Translations under genes and position numbers: made by a program
DNA from: Paraplanobispora siamensis
GTDB lineage: Bacteria > Actinomycetota > Actinomycetes > Streptosporangiales > Streptosporangiaceae
Direction of reading: 5' to 3'
Length of the DNA stretch: 64,000 bases
Assembly (NCBI RefSeq): GCF_016863175.1
Contig: NZ_BOOJ01000030.1
Span: 221,798-285,797, forward strand
Notes under the pieces: model-generated
Seen by the model: the letters and a program-made list of their open reading frames with translations, nothing else
What the model was told of the DNA's origin: nothing
The model's database searches: none
Part shown: positions 52,011-62,228 of the stretch, piece by piece
Layout: every line of letters starts with the position of its first letter
Numbering within the stretch: the stretch's first letter is position 1

Positions 52011-53300
52011 GTGTCATTCGTATCCGATCTGCGCGTGGTCCTGCGGGGGCGGGACTTCCGGCGGCTGTACAGCACCCGCCTGGTCTCGCAGTTCTCCGAC
52101 GGGATCTTCCAGTTCGCGGTGGCCGGGCTGGCGTTCTTCAGCCCGGAGCGCAGCACCAGCGCCGCCCAGATCGCCTCGGGCCTGGCGGTGCTGCTCCTGC
52201 CGTACTCCGTCCTCGGGCCGTTCGCGGGCGTGTTCATCGACCGCTGGTCCCGGCGGCAGATCCTGGTCGTCGCACCGCTGATCCGGGGCGCGCTCCTGCT
52301 GGCCGCCGCCGCCCTGCTCGCCTTCGACGCGCCCGAATGGCTCTTCTACGTCACCGCGCTGTGCGTGCTCGGTGTGAACCGCTTCTTCCTCGCCGCGCTC
52401 GGCGCCTCCCTCCCGCACGTCGTCCCGTCCGACCGGCTGATGGTGGCCAACGCGGTCACCCCCACCTCGGGCACCGTGCTGACCTTCGTCGGCGTGGGCG
52501 CCGGCTTCCTGCTCAGGAAGATCTTCGGGGCCGACGACCACGGCATCGCCGTGCTGATGGTCGTCTCCGGTCTCATCTTCGGCGTCAGCGCGCTGATCGC
52601 CAGGACGATGCGCCGTGAGCTGCTCGGCCCGGCCTACGACCCGAACCTGCCCCAGGCCCGCGAGGCCGTACGCCACGTGCTGAGCGGCCTGGCCGACGGC
52701 GCGCGGCACATCGTCCACCACCGGGCCGCCGCCGCGGCGATGGGCGCGATGGCGACCCACCGGTTCATGTACGGCATGTGCACGGCGATGCTGGTGATGC
52801 TCTCGCGCTACTACTTCGCCGAGAACGCCGAGGAGGCGCTGAACGCGGTGACCGTGGTGGTCGCCACGTCGGGGGTGGGCTACTTCCTGGCCGTGCTCGT
52901 CACGCCGTGGGCCACCGAGCGGCTGGGCATCGAGCGGTGGGTCCCCATCATGCTGGTCACCGCCGGGGTCCTGACGTTCGCGCTGTGCGCGCCGTTCCAG
53001 CAGTGGGGCTTCGCCGTCGGCGGCTTCATCCTCGGCATCGCCGGGCAGAGCATCAAGATCTGCGCGGACACGGCGGTCCAGCGGGACGTCGAGGACGCCT
53101 ACCTGGGCCGCGCCTTCTCGATCTACGACATGCTCTTCAACGGCAGCTACGTACTGGCCGCCGCCCTGGCGGCGCTGCTGCTGCCGCCGAACGGCAGGTC
53201 GCTGCTCGTGCTCGGCCTCATCACCGCCGGATACATCGCGGGCGCGATCCTCTACCGCGTCGTCACGCCGCGCCGAGTGCCCGCGCCGCAGCCGTCATAG
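52011..53300 (+). CDS. MFS transporter
   Basis: A 429-residue, 12-helix major-facilitator protein of the MdtG/enterobactin-exporter-like group. It has [25 protein letters not shown] at the start, the loop-2/3 motif [19 protein letters not shown] (motif A-like) and [16 protein letters not shown] near the C-terminus. The GTG at 52011 lacks a clear ribosome-binding site. The 3' end overlaps bioA by 38 bp in convergent orientation, so the two transcripts are partly complementary. The substrate is unknown. Confidence 0.9.
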   Translation: MSFVSDLRVVLRGRDFRRLYSTRLVSQFSDGIFQFAVAGLAFFSPERSTSAAQIASGLAVLLLPYSVLGPFAGVFIDRWSRRQILVVAPLIRGALLLAAAALLAFDAPEWLFYVTALCVLGVNRFFLAALGASLPHVVPSDRLMVANAVTPTSGTVLTFVGVGAGFLLRKIFGADDHGIAVLMVVSGLIFGVSALIARTMRRELLGPAYDPNLPQAREAVRHVLSGLADGARHIVHHRAAAAAMGAMATHRFMYGMCTAMLVMLSRYYFAENAEEALNAVTVVVATSGVGYFLAVLVTPWATERLGIERWVPIMLVTAGVLTFALCAPFQQWGFAVGGFILGIAGQSIKICADTAVQRDVEDAYLGRAFSIYDMLFNGSYVLAAALAALLLPPNGRSLLVLGLITAGYIAGAILYRVVTPRRVPAPQPS

Positions 53301-54489
53301 CGGTGGTGATCCGCTCCAGGTCGTCACCGATCGCGTAGGGCGGCATGGTGTAGATCAGGTGGCCGAACGGCCGGAGCCAGACGCCGTGCCGCATCACGAT
53401 GTCCTGAATTTTCGAGACATCGACGGGAGCAGCGGTCTCGATCACCCCGATCGCCCCCAGCACGCGCACGTCCTTCACTCCGGGGAGGCCCGCGACCCCG
53501 GCCAGGCCCTCGGTCAGCCCCTTCCCGATCGAGGCGACCTCCTCGCGCCAGGGCCGCTCGGCCAGCAGGTCGAGCGAGGCCCCCGCGACCGCCGTGGCCA
53601 GCGGGTTGCCCATGAACGTCGGCCCGTGCATCAGCACCCCGATGCCCTCGGCCACCCGCTCGGTGCACAGCGTCGCGGCCAGGGAGAGATAGCCGCCGGT
53701 CAGCGCCTTGCCCAGGCACATGATGTCGGGCCGGATCCCGGCGTGGTCGCAGCCGAACAGCTCTCCGGTACGGCCGAAGCCGGTGGCGATCTCGTCGGCG
53801 ATCAGCAGGACGCCGTGCTCGTCGGCCAGCTCCCGGAGCCCGCGCAGATAGGCCGGGTGGTAGAAGTGCATGCCGCCCGCGCCCTGGACGACCGGCTCCA
53901 CGATGATCGCCGCCAGCTCGTGGGCGTGCCGGGCGACCGTCTCCGCCAGCCCGGCGAGATAGCCCGCGTCGTACTCCGCGGGCGGCCGGGGGGCGAAGAC
54001 GTGCTGCGGCAGCGCCCCGGAGAACAGGTGGTGCATGCCGTTGACCGGGTCGCACACGGCCATCGCCCCGAAGGTGTCGCCGTGGTAGCCGCCCCTGACC
54101 GTCAGCAGGCGGCTCCTCCCGGTGAACTGGAAGGCCATCTTGATCGCGACCTCGACGGCCACCGAGCCGGAGTCGGCCAGGAACACCTTCGGCAGGCCGG
54201 TCATGTCCGCGAGCCGGTGCGCCAGCCGTACGGCGGGCTCGTGGGTCAGGCCGCCGAACATGACGTGCGCCATGTCCCCGAGCTGGTCCCTGACCGCCTG
54301 GTTGAGGCGCGGGTGGTTGTAGCCGTGGATCGCCGCCCACCACGACGACATCCCGTCGACCAGCTCCCGCCCGTCGGCGAGCGTCAGCCGTACCCCCTCG
54401 GCCCGCACCACCCGGTGCACCGGCACCGCGGGGGGAACCGCGGCGTAGGGATGCCACACGTGGTCGCGATCAAGACTCAGCACATCCAC
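53263..54489 (-). CDS. bioA: Adenosylmethionine--8-amino-7-oxononanoate aminotransferase
   Basis: A 408-residue PLP enzyme of biotin synthesis (class III aminotransferase). It has the family N-terminus [28 protein letters not shown], the PLP-phosphate segment [39 protein letters not shown] and the PLP lysine in [16 protein letters not shown]. The start is a GTG at 54489 with GTGGCGGC upstream (weak). bioF, bioD and bioB are not in the window, so the pathway is split or acquired elsewhere. It is 39 bp downstream of the cca gene on the same strand. Confidence 0.95.
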   Translation of the reverse strand: MDVLSLDRDHVWHPYAAVPPAVPVHRVVRAEGVRLTLADGRELVDGMSSWWAAIHGYNHPRLNQAVRDQLGDMAHVMFGGLTHEPAVRLAHRLADMTGLPKVFLADSGSVAVEVAIKMAFQFTGRSRLLTVRGGYHGDTFGAMAVCDPVNGMHHLFSGALPQHVFAPRPPAEYDAGYLAGLAETVARHAHELAAIIVEPVVQGAGGMHFYHPAYLRGLRELADEHGVLLIADEIATGFGRTGELFGCDHAGIRPDIMCLGKALTGGYLSLAATLCTERVAEGIGVLMHGPTFMGNPLATAVAGASLDLLAERPWREEVASIGKGLTEGLAGVAGLPGVKDVRVLGAIGVIETAAPVDVSKIQDIVMRHGVWLRPFGHLIYTMPPYAIGDDLERITTAMTAAARALGAA

Positions 54490-54528
54490 GCCGCCACCCT
54501 ACGCGCCGGGCTCCGGCGGGGAAGGGGG

Positions 54529-55965
54529 TCAGGAGAGGATGCCGCTCTCCCTCGCCCAGGCGCGCAGGGCCTCGGTGGCGGCCTCCTTGCCGATGACGCC
54601 CTCGTCCATGCGCATGTCGAGCAGGAACTTGTAGGCGCGGCCGATCACCGGGCCCGGAGGGACGCCGAGGATCTCCTGGATCTCGTTGCCGTCGAGCTCC
54701 GGGCGGATCTTGCCGAGCTCCTCCTCCTCGGCCAGCCGGGCGATGCGCTCCTCCAGCTGGTCGTAGGTGCGCGACAGGGCCTGGGCCTTGCGCCGGTTGC
54801 GGGTGGTGCAGTCGGCGCGGGTCAGCTTGTGCAGGCGGTCGAGCAGGTGCCCCGCGTCGCGCACGTAACGGCGCACGGCCGAGTCGGTCCACTCGCCGCC
54901 GCCGTAGCCGTGGAAGCGCAGGTGCAGCTCGACCAGGCGGGAGACGTCGGCCACCACGTCCTTGGGGAAGCGCAGCTCCGTCATCCGCTTCTTGGTGATC
55001 TTCGCGCCGACCACCTCGTGGTGGTGGAAGGAGACCCGGCCCCCGGGCTCGTGGCGGCGGGTCTTGGGCTTGCCCACATCGTGCATGAGCGCGGCCCAGC
55101 GCAGGATGCGGTCGGGACCGCCCTCCTCCAGGTCGATGGCCTGCTCCAGCACGATCAGCGTGTGCTCGTAGACGTCCTTGTGCCGGTGGTGCTCGTCGAT
55201 CTCCAGGCGGAGACCGGGCAACTCCGGAAGGACGTGCGCGGCGAGCCCCGACTGGACGAGGTGCCCCAGGCCCTCGCGGGGATGGGCGCCGCAGATCAGC
55301 TTGTCCAGCTCCTCGCGGATCCGCTCGGCGGAGACGATCTCGATCCGGTCGGCCATCGAGGTCATCGCGGCGAAGGTCGCCGGGTCCACGGTGAAGCCGA
55401 GCTGACTGGCGAAGCGGGCGGCGCGCAGCATCCGCAGCGGGTCGTCGTCGAAGGACCGCTCCGGCGGGCCGGGGGTGCGCAGCACCTTGGCGTGCAGGTC
55501 GTCCAGGCCGCCGTGCGGGTCGACGAACTCACGGCCTGGCAGCCGCAGCGCCATCGCGTTGACCGCGAAGTCGCGCCGGGCGAGGTCGCCCTCCAGCGTG
55601 TCGCCGTAGATCACCTCGGGCTTGCGCGAGCGGGGGTCGTAGGACTCGCTCCGATACGTGGTGATCTCCAGCAGCCAGTTGCCCTTGCGCGCGCCGACCG
55701 TGCCGAAGTCGATGCCGATCGTCCAGATGGAGTCGGCCCAGTCACGGATGAGCTCCAGGACCGTCTCGGGACGCGCGTCCGTGGTCAGGTCGAGGTCGTT
55801 GCCGATCCTGCCGAGAAGGACATCTCGGACGGAACCCCCCACAAGGGCGATCTCGTACCCCCGGCCGGCGAAGAGCTCACCGAGCTCGTCGACCACCGGG
55901 GCGATCTTCCGGAACAGCTCGCTCATGCCGTGCCGCTGGCTCTCAGTCAGATTTGAAAGGGACAA
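54529..55965 (-). CDS. cca: CCA tRNA nucleotidyltransferase
   Basis: A 478-residue class II nucleotidyltransferase that builds or repairs the tRNA 3' CCA. ALVGGSVRDVLLG (about 40-52), GNDLDLTTDARPE with the catalytic Asp pair (57-59), the RRDFAVNAMAL motif and DDPLRMLRAARFASQL are intact. A C-terminal HD domain (LMHDVGKPKTR and FHHHE) follows. I accept the TTG at 55965, because the residues upstream of the first ATG (55926) align with the family N-terminus; the ATG is the alternative. It corresponds to pcnA in mycobacteria. Several tRNA genes here already encode CCA. Confidence 0.95.
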   Translation of the reverse strand: MSLSNLTESQRHGMSELFRKIAPVVDELGELFAGRGYEIALVGGSVRDVLLGRIGNDLDLTTDARPETVLELIRDWADSIWTIGIDFGTVGARKGNWLLEITTYRSESYDPRSRKPEVIYGDTLEGDLARRDFAVNAMALRLPGREFVDPHGGLDDLHAKVLRTPGPPERSFDDDPLRMLRAARFASQLGFTVDPATFAAMTSMADRIEIVSAERIREELDKLICGAHPREGLGHLVQSGLAAHVLPELPGLRLEIDEHHRHKDVYEHTLIVLEQAIDLEEGGPDRILRWAALMHDVGKPKTRRHEPGGRVSFHHHEVVGAKITKKRMTELRFPKDVVADVSRLVELHLRFHGYGGGEWTDSAVRRYVRDAGHLLDRLHKLTRADCTTRNRRKAQALSRTYDQLEERIARLAEEEELGKIRPELDGNEIQEILGVPPGPVIGRAYKFLLDMRMDEGVIGKEAATEALRAWARESGILS

Positions 55966-56085
55966 ACCGGGTAGGTCCTTCGGTTAGGGATACGTTCCCT
56001 GCTGGGGATACGCCATGCAGCGATCACCAGGCTACGGTCGGTCAAGGGCCGGACGGAGCCGCGCGACGAGGCAAGGAGGACATAC

Positions 56086-56607
56086 ATGAAGGACGCCCTC
56101 GCGATCCACCGCTGGCTCCTCGCGCACCAGATCCATCATGAGATCGTACGCCTTCCACGCGCACTGACGTGTGCCGACGAACTGCCAGAGGTGCTCTCCG
56201 CGGACCCCGCGACCTGCGTGGGCGTCTCCGTCTTCGAAGTGACCACGAGGATCGGCCGCGAACCGGTGGCCGTCGTCTCGTCGGTCGACAACCCGCCCCG
56301 GCCCGGGGGGATCGGCGCCGCCCTGGGCGCCCGCCGGGTCCGCCCCGCCTCCGCCTTCACCGTCAACTCCGCCACCGACTACGCCGCCGGACTGGTCTGC
56401 CCGCTGCTGCTGCCCGACGGGCTGACCGTGCTGGTGGACGAACGGCTCGGCCAGGCCACCGGACTCGTCCACACCCCGACGGGCGAACGTCACACCGCGC
56501 TGCTCATCCGCGCCTCCGACCTGCTGCAACTCGTCTCCGGGAAGGCCGCCGACCTCTCACCGCCCCGGTCCAGGAATGAGGCAGTGACCGTCCAGCTCGC
56601 CGGATAG
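56086..56607 (+). CDS. YbaK/EbsC-type aminoacyl-tRNA deacylase
   Basis: A 173-residue protein of the YbaK/ProX editing family, which clears mischarged aminoacyl-tRNA in trans. The ATG at 56086 has AAGGAGG seven bases upstream. The core VVSSVDNPPRPGGIGAALGARRVRPAS and the following GLVCPLLLPDGLTVLVDE fit the family; the usual lysine of the substrate pocket is not obvious, so specificity is uncertain. It is divergent from cca and upstream of the DUF6049-murJ unit. Confidence 0.82.
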   Translation: MKDALAIHRWLLAHQIHHEIVRLPRALTCADELPEVLSADPATCVGVSVFEVTTRIGREPVAVVSSVDNPPRPGGIGAALGARRVRPASAFTVNSATDYAAGLVCPLLLPDGLTVLVDERLGQATGLVHTPTGERHTALLIRASDLLQLVSGKAADLSPPRSRNEAVTVQLAG

Positions 56608-56653
56608 GCCATAGCATTACGGGCGTGCGCCGTTTCCGACCCATGGCCGCCCG

Positions 56654-58846
56654 GTGATCCGTAAGGCCGCGGCACTCGCCGTTCTCACCGCCACGCTGCT
56701 CTTCCCCGCGGCCGTGGCTCTTCCGAGTTCGGCGAGCGCCCAGACGAACGCGGCCGGCGCCGCGACGGGCACCGCGGAGCGGCAGAGCAGACAGAGCACG
56801 CACGTCGTGATCGAGTCGATCGGCCCGGAGGTGGCCCGCGAGCCGGCCGCCGAGATCAAGGTCTCCGGGTCCGTGGTCAACTCCGGCACCGAGACGCTGA
56901 ACGGCCTGCGCACCCGGATGTACTACTCCTCGCAGCCGTTCGCCCAGCGTGCCCAGATGGCCGTCTATCTGACCGGGCAGGGCTTCCAGCCGGGCGCCTG
57001 GCAGACGGAGCGCTATCTTCCCCAGCCGATCCCGGCCGGGGGCAAGGTCCCCTGGGAGTACACCTTCACCCCGGGGGCGCTGGGCATCTCCCGGTTCGGC
57101 GTCTACCCGCTGATGATCGAGGTGATCGACTCCCTGGGCCGGCAGGTCGCCGTCCAGCGCACCTTCATCACCTACATGCCGCCCGGCCTCAAGGTTCCGC
57201 GCACCCGGCTGTCGGTGGTGCTGCCCCTCATCGACCAGCCGCGCCGGGCCGACGACGGCACCTTCCTCGACGAGGGCCTGCCCGCCTCCCTGGCCTCCGG
57301 CAAGCGCCTGGGCAACCTGCTCAAGCTCGCCCAGGACACCTCCTCCTTCGATGGCCTCACCTGGATGGTCGACCCCGCCCTGCTCGACGACGCGCGGGCC
57401 ATGGGCCGGACGCACTGGTCGAAGTCCGAGGGCAAGGCCCGCAGCCGTCCCGGCGACCCGGCCACGGCGCAGTGGCTCGACGACCTCCGCTCCGCGCTGG
57501 CCGAGGTGCCCGTCGTGGCCACCCCGTACGCCGACCCCGACGTGGCCGCCCTGGCCCACAACGGCCTGGACGACGTCACCGGGACGGGCGTGACCACCGC
57601 CGGAAGGGTCGCCAAGGAGATCCTGGGCCGCGACGTCCCGACCAGCGTGGGCTGGCCGGTCGGCGGGATGATCGACTACGACGGCCTGGACCTCCTCGCC
57701 TCCGCCGGGGTGAACACCGTGCTGCTGGACGCGGCGAACCTGCCCGCCCGGCTGTCCCCTGACACCGCCACCACCTCCGCCGGCACGGCCACCGCCGCCG
57801 TCCCGGTGACGACCCCCGACGCCGTGGCGACCCTGCACAGCGTGAGCGGCCCGGTCAAGGCGCTGGTAGCCGACGCCGTGCTGAGCGAGGCCCTCGGCGC
57901 GGCGACCTCCGCCCCCGGCGCCGCCCAGCTCAACCGGCAGCGGTTCATCGCCGAGACGGCGATGATCAGCGCCGAGCCGGTCACCGGGCCCAGGACCGTG
58001 GTCGTCGCCCCGCCCCGGCGCTGGTCCCCCGATCCGGCCTACGTGTCGGGACTGCTGGAGACGGCCGCGCGCCTGCCGTGGCTGGATCCCACCCCGCTCG
58101 ACGAGGTACGGCCCGCCAAGGCCGCCACGGCCCGCGGCGAACTCGCCTACGCCGAGCAGGACCGGCGCGAGGAGCTCGGCAAGCAGTACATGGGCAGCGT
58201 CAGGCGGGTCGGCTCCCGCGCGGACCTGACCGCGGCCGTCACCGTCGACGAGGACTTCGACGCCTTCGACATGGCGCTGCTGCGGTTGTCCTCCTCGTCC
58301 TGGCGGGACAGGACCGAGAACGCCAAGCCGTACGTCGAAAGGGTCCAGGAGACGATCGACGCCCACATCGCCAAGGTCTGGATCACCGGCAGCGAGCTGT
58401 CCCAGCTCCGCACGCTGGCCGGTAACGACGGCGAGGTGCCGATCAGCGTCCGCAACGAGGTGAAGAGCGAAAAGGGGGTCAAGGTCAGAGTCAGGGTCAC
58501 CTCGCAGGCGCCCAAGCTGCTGAAGATCGAGCCCTACGAGGACGAGATGACCATCCTCAGCGACCAGATCGAGACCATCAGGATCCCGATGACCTCCGAG
58601 GGCAGCGGCCAGACCACGATAACGGTCCAGCTCACCACCGACGACGGCCGCAAGTACGGCCAGAAGGTCAAGCTGGTCGTGCGCACCACGGGTTACACCG
58701 GGTTCGCCCTGGTCATCGTGGGGGCTGCCCTCGTGGTGATGCTGGCCGCCGTGGTCATGCGCGTCCTGCGCCGCCGGGGGGCGCGCCGCGTCGCGGCGGC
58801 CGCGCCGGCCCGGCAGACGGCCGTCCCTGCCGGGAACGAGTCCTGA
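56654..58846 (+). CDS. DUF6049 family secreted/membrane protein
   Basis: A 730-residue envelope protein. A signal peptide (about 1-28, LAVLTATLLFPAAVALPSSASA) precedes a large extracytoplasmic region with Ig-like strands (about 45-180), a central alpha/beta region, and a final beta domain. A C-terminal transmembrane helix (about 681-708, LVIVGAALVVMLAAVVMRVL) and a basic cytoplasmic tail close it. I recognise the family from its fixed place directly before murJ in actinobacteria (M. tuberculosis Rv3909 is the counterpart). Function unknown but presumably tied to murein assembly. The GTG at 56654 is the probable start; the ribosome-binding site is weak. Confidence 0.85.
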   Translation: MIRKAAALAVLTATLLFPAAVALPSSASAQTNAAGAATGTAERQSRQSTHVVIESIGPEVAREPAAEIKVSGSVVNSGTETLNGLRTRMYYSSQPFAQRAQMAVYLTGQGFQPGAWQTERYLPQPIPAGGKVPWEYTFTPGALGISRFGVYPLMIEVIDSLGRQVAVQRTFITYMPPGLKVPRTRLSVVLPLIDQPRRADDGTFLDEGLPASLASGKRLGNLLKLAQDTSSFDGLTWMVDPALLDDARAMGRTHWSKSEGKARSRPGDPATAQWLDDLRSALAEVPVVATPYADPDVAALAHNGLDDVTGTGVTTAGRVAKEILGRDVPTSVGWPVGGMIDYDGLDLLASAGVNTVLLDAANLPARLSPDTATTSAGTATAAVPVTTPDAVATLHSVSGPVKALVADAVLSEALGAATSAPGAAQLNRQRFIAETAMISAEPVTGPRTVVVAPPRRWSPDPAYVSGLLETAARLPWLDPTPLDEVRPAKAATARGELAYAEQDRREELGKQYMGSVRRVGSRADLTAAVTVDEDFDAFDMALLRLSSSSWRDRTENAKPYVERVQETIDAHIAKVWITGSELSQLRTLAGNDGEVPISVRNEVKSEKGVKVRVRVTSQAPKLLKIEPYEDEMTILSDQIETIRIPMTSEGSGQTTITVQLTTDDGRKYGQKVKLVVRTTGYTGFALVIVGAALVVMLAAVVMRVLRRRGARRVAAAAPARQTAVPAGNES

Positions 58847-58901
58847 CCCCGGAGTCTGAAGCAGTGGAACCAGCAATCGGCCGGAGAACGGAAGGACGCG
58901 C

Positions 58902-60509
58902 ATGAGCAGGCTCCTGCGGGCCAGCGCCATCATGGCCGCGGGGACGATGGTCTCCCGCGTCACCGGCTTCGTCCGCACGGCGGTGCTGGTGGCCGCCCTC
59001 AGCAGCGCCCACATGGGCGACGCCTACACCATCGCCAACGCGATCCCGTTCATCCTGTTCGACTTCCTGCTGGGCGGGGTCCTCAGCAGCGTCGTGGTCC
59101 CGATGATCGTCCGGCGGCAGAAGGAGGACCCCGACGGCGGCCGGGCCTACGAGCAGCGGCTGATGACGCTGGGCACGATCGCGCTGGTGCTGCTCACCGT
59201 GGGGGCGGTGCTGCTCGCCCGGCCGTTGATCGGCCTCTACACCGACGACGGCTGGAGCGAGAGGAAGATCGAGGTCGCGGTCATCCTGGCCCAGTTCGTC
59301 CTGCCGCAGGTCGCCTTCGTCGGCATCGGCGCGCTCGCCGGGGCGATCCTGAACACCCGGGACCGCTTCGCCGCGCCGATGTGGGCGCCGGTGCTGAACA
59401 ACATCGTGATGATCGGCGTCCTGGTCCTGTACTACGTGACGGCCGGCGAGGCGGGCGCGGACGTCGACCGGGTGACCGACGCCGACCTGGCCCTGCTCGG
59501 CCTGGGCACCACCGCGGGCATCGCGGCCCAGTGCCTGGTACTGATGATCTCCCTGCACCGGGTGGGGTTCCGCTTCCGGCCGCGCTTCGGCCTGCGCGAG
59601 GCCAGGCTCGGCGAGATGGGCCGGGCCGCGTCCTGGACCTTCCTCTACATCGCCATCACCCAGTTCGGCTTCCTGGTCACCACCAACCTGGCCTCCGGGG
59701 CGGGTGACGAGGCCCCCGGCGGTGGGCCCACCGCCTACGCCAACGCCTTCCAGCTCTTCCAGCTCCCCTACGGGGTCATCGCGGTCTCGGTGATCACCGC
59801 GATGCTGCCCCGGATGAGCCGGTCGGTGGCCGAGGGCGAGCTCGCCTCGGTCCGCGAGGAGTTCGCCTCGGGCGTGCGCCTGGTCTCGGTGCTGCTGGTG
59901 CCCGCGGGGCTGCTGCTGATGGTGCTCGGCCCCGCCATCACCGTGCTGATCTACTCCTGGGGCAACAACGACCTGGACAACGCCGTCTACATCGGCAACG
60001 TCCTGCAGGTCTTCGGGGTCGCGCTGGTGCCCTTCTCGATCTTCCAGCTGCTGCTGCGGGTCTTCTACGCCTTCGGCGACACCCGCACGCCCGCCTTCGT
60101 CGGGATGGGCAACACGCTGGTGAACGTCGCGCTCAGCCTCGCCGTCGCCCATTTCCTGCCGGCGCAGTACGTCGTGATGGGGCTGGCCTTCTCCTTCACC
60201 GTCTCCTACGTCGCCGGCACCGCGGTGGCCTGGACCCTCGCCTCGCGCCGCGCGGGCGGACTGAACGGGCGGGTGGTGGCTGGCGGGCTGTCGCGGATGT
60301 ACACGGCGGCGATCCCGGGCGCGCTGATCGCCCTCGGTGTGCTCTGGCTCACGCAGGAGCTGACCGCCCTGAGCCCGCTCAGCGCGGCCATCATGCTCGC
60401 CGCCGGAGGCGGGGCGGGCATGCTCGTCTACCTGGTGGTGGCCCACCGGGCGCGCATCCCCGAGGTGAGTTCGCTCGTTGGAATGGTGGCGGGACGGGTA
60501 CGTCGGTAA
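58902..60509 (+). CDS. murJ: Lipid II flippase MurJ (MviN)
   Basis: A 535-residue MOP-superfamily flippase that moves lipid II across the cytoplasmic membrane. Around 14 transmembrane helices are visible. It has SRLLRASAIMAAGTMVSRVTGFVRTAVLV at the start, QFVLPQVAFVGIGALAGAILNTRDRFAAPMWAPVLNN, and YANAFQLFQLPYGVIAVSVITAMLPRMS, all characteristic. Unlike mycobacterial MviN it has no cytoplasmic pseudokinase domain attached; that domain is encoded by the next gene. The ATG at 58902 has GGAAGGACGC upstream. It is 55 bp after the DUF6049 gene. Confidence 0.95.
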   Translation: MSRLLRASAIMAAGTMVSRVTGFVRTAVLVAALSSAHMGDAYTIANAIPFILFDFLLGGVLSSVVVPMIVRRQKEDPDGGRAYEQRLMTLGTIALVLLTVGAVLLARPLIGLYTDDGWSERKIEVAVILAQFVLPQVAFVGIGALAGAILNTRDRFAAPMWAPVLNNIVMIGVLVLYYVTAGEAGADVDRVTDADLALLGLGTTAGIAAQCLVLMISLHRVGFRFRPRFGLREARLGEMGRAASWTFLYIAITQFGFLVTTNLASGAGDEAPGGGPTAYANAFQLFQLPYGVIAVSVITAMLPRMSRSVAEGELASVREEFASGVRLVSVLLVPAGLLLMVLGPAITVLIYSWGNNDLDNAVYIGNVLQVFGVALVPFSIFQLLLRVFYAFGDTRTPAFVGMGNTLVNVALSLAVAHFLPAQYVVMGLAFSFTVSYVAGTAVAWTLASRRAGGLNGRVVAGGLSRMYTAAIPGALIALGVLWLTQELTALSPLSAAIMLAAGGGAGMLVYLVVAHRARIPEVSSLVGMVAGRVRR

Positions 60510-60704
60510 CCCAGAGGTTTCGCTCGTTCGTCAGAGAAGGACAACACGGGTGGAACCACTGCGGCACTACCATGGTGCGACGCGTGTGGTGACATGCGGC
60601 TAATGGAAGCAGGAGGGCGTGGGCGGATCCACCCGGCATCGTGTGAGGCGTCCCGGCGTGCCCGCAGGGCGCGACGCTGACGCGTTCCCAGTTTCGGAGG
60701 AGTC

Positions 60705-62228
60705 ATGAGCACCTCCGCGATAGAGCCCGGCGCGAAGCTGGCCGAGAGGTTCCGACTCGTGGACCGGGTCCACGAGTCGGGCGGGGCCACGCTCTGGAAG
60801 GCCATGGACGAGGTGCTCGCACGCCCCGTGGCCGTCCATACCTTCGCCCCGGACTTCCCCCGGCTGAACGAGGTCGTGACGGCCGCCCGCTCGGCCAGCA
60901 GGCTGACCGACCCCCGGCTGACCCAGGTCTTCGACGCCACCGAGGACGACGGGCACTCCTACGTCGTCAGCGAGTGGGTGAGCGGAGACACCCTGACCGA
61001 CCTGGTCGGCACCGGATCGCTGGAGCCCGAGCGGGCCGCCGCCCTGGTCGCCGAGGTCGCCGAGGCGCTGGCCCACGCCCATGACGCCGGCATCCCCCAC
61101 CTGTGCCTGACCCCCGACCACGTGGTGTGGACGGCCGGCGGCACGGTCAAGCTGCTCGGTCTCGGGATCGACGCCGTCCTGGTCGGCGTGGCCGACGACA
61201 ACATGCGGGTCGACGACGCCTCCCGCGCCGACGCCGAGGGCCTGGGCCGCCTGCTGTACGCCGGGCTGACCGGCCACTGGCCGGGCGAGGACACCTGCGG
61301 GCTGCCCGTCGCGCCCACCGACGACGGGCGCTTCTGCACGCCGCGCCAGGTCACCGCCGGCGTACCGAGTTACCTCGACACCATCACCTGCCGGGCGATC
61401 CTGCCCGAGAGCAGGCGCGGCCTGACCCCGCTGACGACCCCCGCGGAAGTCGCCGAGGCCCTGGAGTCGGTGCCCCGGCCCACCCCCATGCCCGTGCCGC
61501 CGCCGGCGGCGCCCCAGTTGACCGCCTCCCGCTCCGAAGGGCTGGACGTCGCGCCGCCCACGGCGCAGCGCCCGGTCACGCCGATCCCCCGTCACCACCA
61601 CCAGCACCAGGCTCCGGCCGGTGGAGGGGGGATGCTCGGCAAGGTGGCCATGGTGGCGGTCGTCCTGCTGGTGATGACCGCGGTCGGGCTGGGCGCCTGG
61701 ACGCTCGGCCGCAATCTCGGCAACAACGGGACGCCGCCCGCGGACGCCACCTCCAAGCCCAGCTCGTCCTCGGCCCCGTCGGCCACCCGCGAGGTGAAGT
61801 CGCTGTCGGCCTCGGGCTTCGACCCGCTGGGCGACAACGACGAGCAGAACAAGCGCGCGGCCGACGCGGTGGACGGCAAGTCCTCCACCGACTGGCACTC
61901 CGAGACCTACGACTCGGCCGACTTCGGCCGGCTGAAGACCGGTGTCGGCCTGATGATCGACATGAAGGAGAGCGTCCAGGTCAAGGAGGTCCAGATCGAC
62001 TTCGGCGGCACCTCGGGCGGCACGGTGGAGCTGCGGGTCGGCTCCTCCAAGAGCGTGGACGGCACCGACGTGGTCGACAAGACCTCCGACGTGGGCGGTA
62101 AGAAGACCTTCACCCTCGACTCGCCGAAGAAGGGCCGCTATCTCTTGATCTGGTTCACCGAGGTCCCCACCTACCAGGGCAGATACCGAGGTCAGGTGAA
62201 CGAGGTGAAGGTGCTCGCGGTCAAGTGA
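60705..62228 (+). CDS. Membrane-anchored pseudokinase with discoidin-like extracellular domain
   Basis: A 507-residue protein. Residues 10-255 have a protein-kinase-like fold, but catalytic residues are replaced: the VAVK lysine is His45, the HRDLKPxN loop reads HLCLTPDHV (132-140; no Asp, Lys or Asn), and DFG is GLG (152-154). A proline-rich linker leads to a transmembrane helix (about 313-334). The extracellular end (about 350-507) has the discoidin/F5/8-type pattern KRAADAVDGKSSTDWHSETY and VKEVQIDFGG. In M. tuberculosis the equivalent pseudokinase is fused to MviN and binds the FHA protein FhaA; here it is a separate gene after murJ. The ATG at 60705 has CGGAGGAG upstream. Confidence 0.88.
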   Translation: MSTSAIEPGAKLAERFRLVDRVHESGGATLWKAMDEVLARPVAVHTFAPDFPRLNEVVTAARSASRLTDPRLTQVFDATEDDGHSYVVSEWVSGDTLTDLVGTGSLEPERAAALVAEVAEALAHAHDAGIPHLCLTPDHVVWTAGGTVKLLGLGIDAVLVGVADDNMRVDDASRADAEGLGRLLYAGLTGHWPGEDTCGLPVAPTDDGRFCTPRQVTAGVPSYLDTITCRAILPESRRGLTPLTTPAEVAEALESVPRPTPMPVPPPAAPQLTASRSEGLDVAPPTAQRPVTPIPRHHHQHQAPAGGGGMLGKVAMVAVVLLVMTAVGLGAWTLGRNLGNNGTPPADATSKPSSSSAPSATREVKSLSASGFDPLGDNDEQNKRAADAVDGKSSTDWHSETYDSADFGRLKTGVGLMIDMKESVQVKEVQIDFGGTSGGTVELRVGSSKSVDGTDVVDKTSDVGGKKTFTLDSPKKGRYLLIWFTEVPTYQGRYRGQVNEVKVLAVK

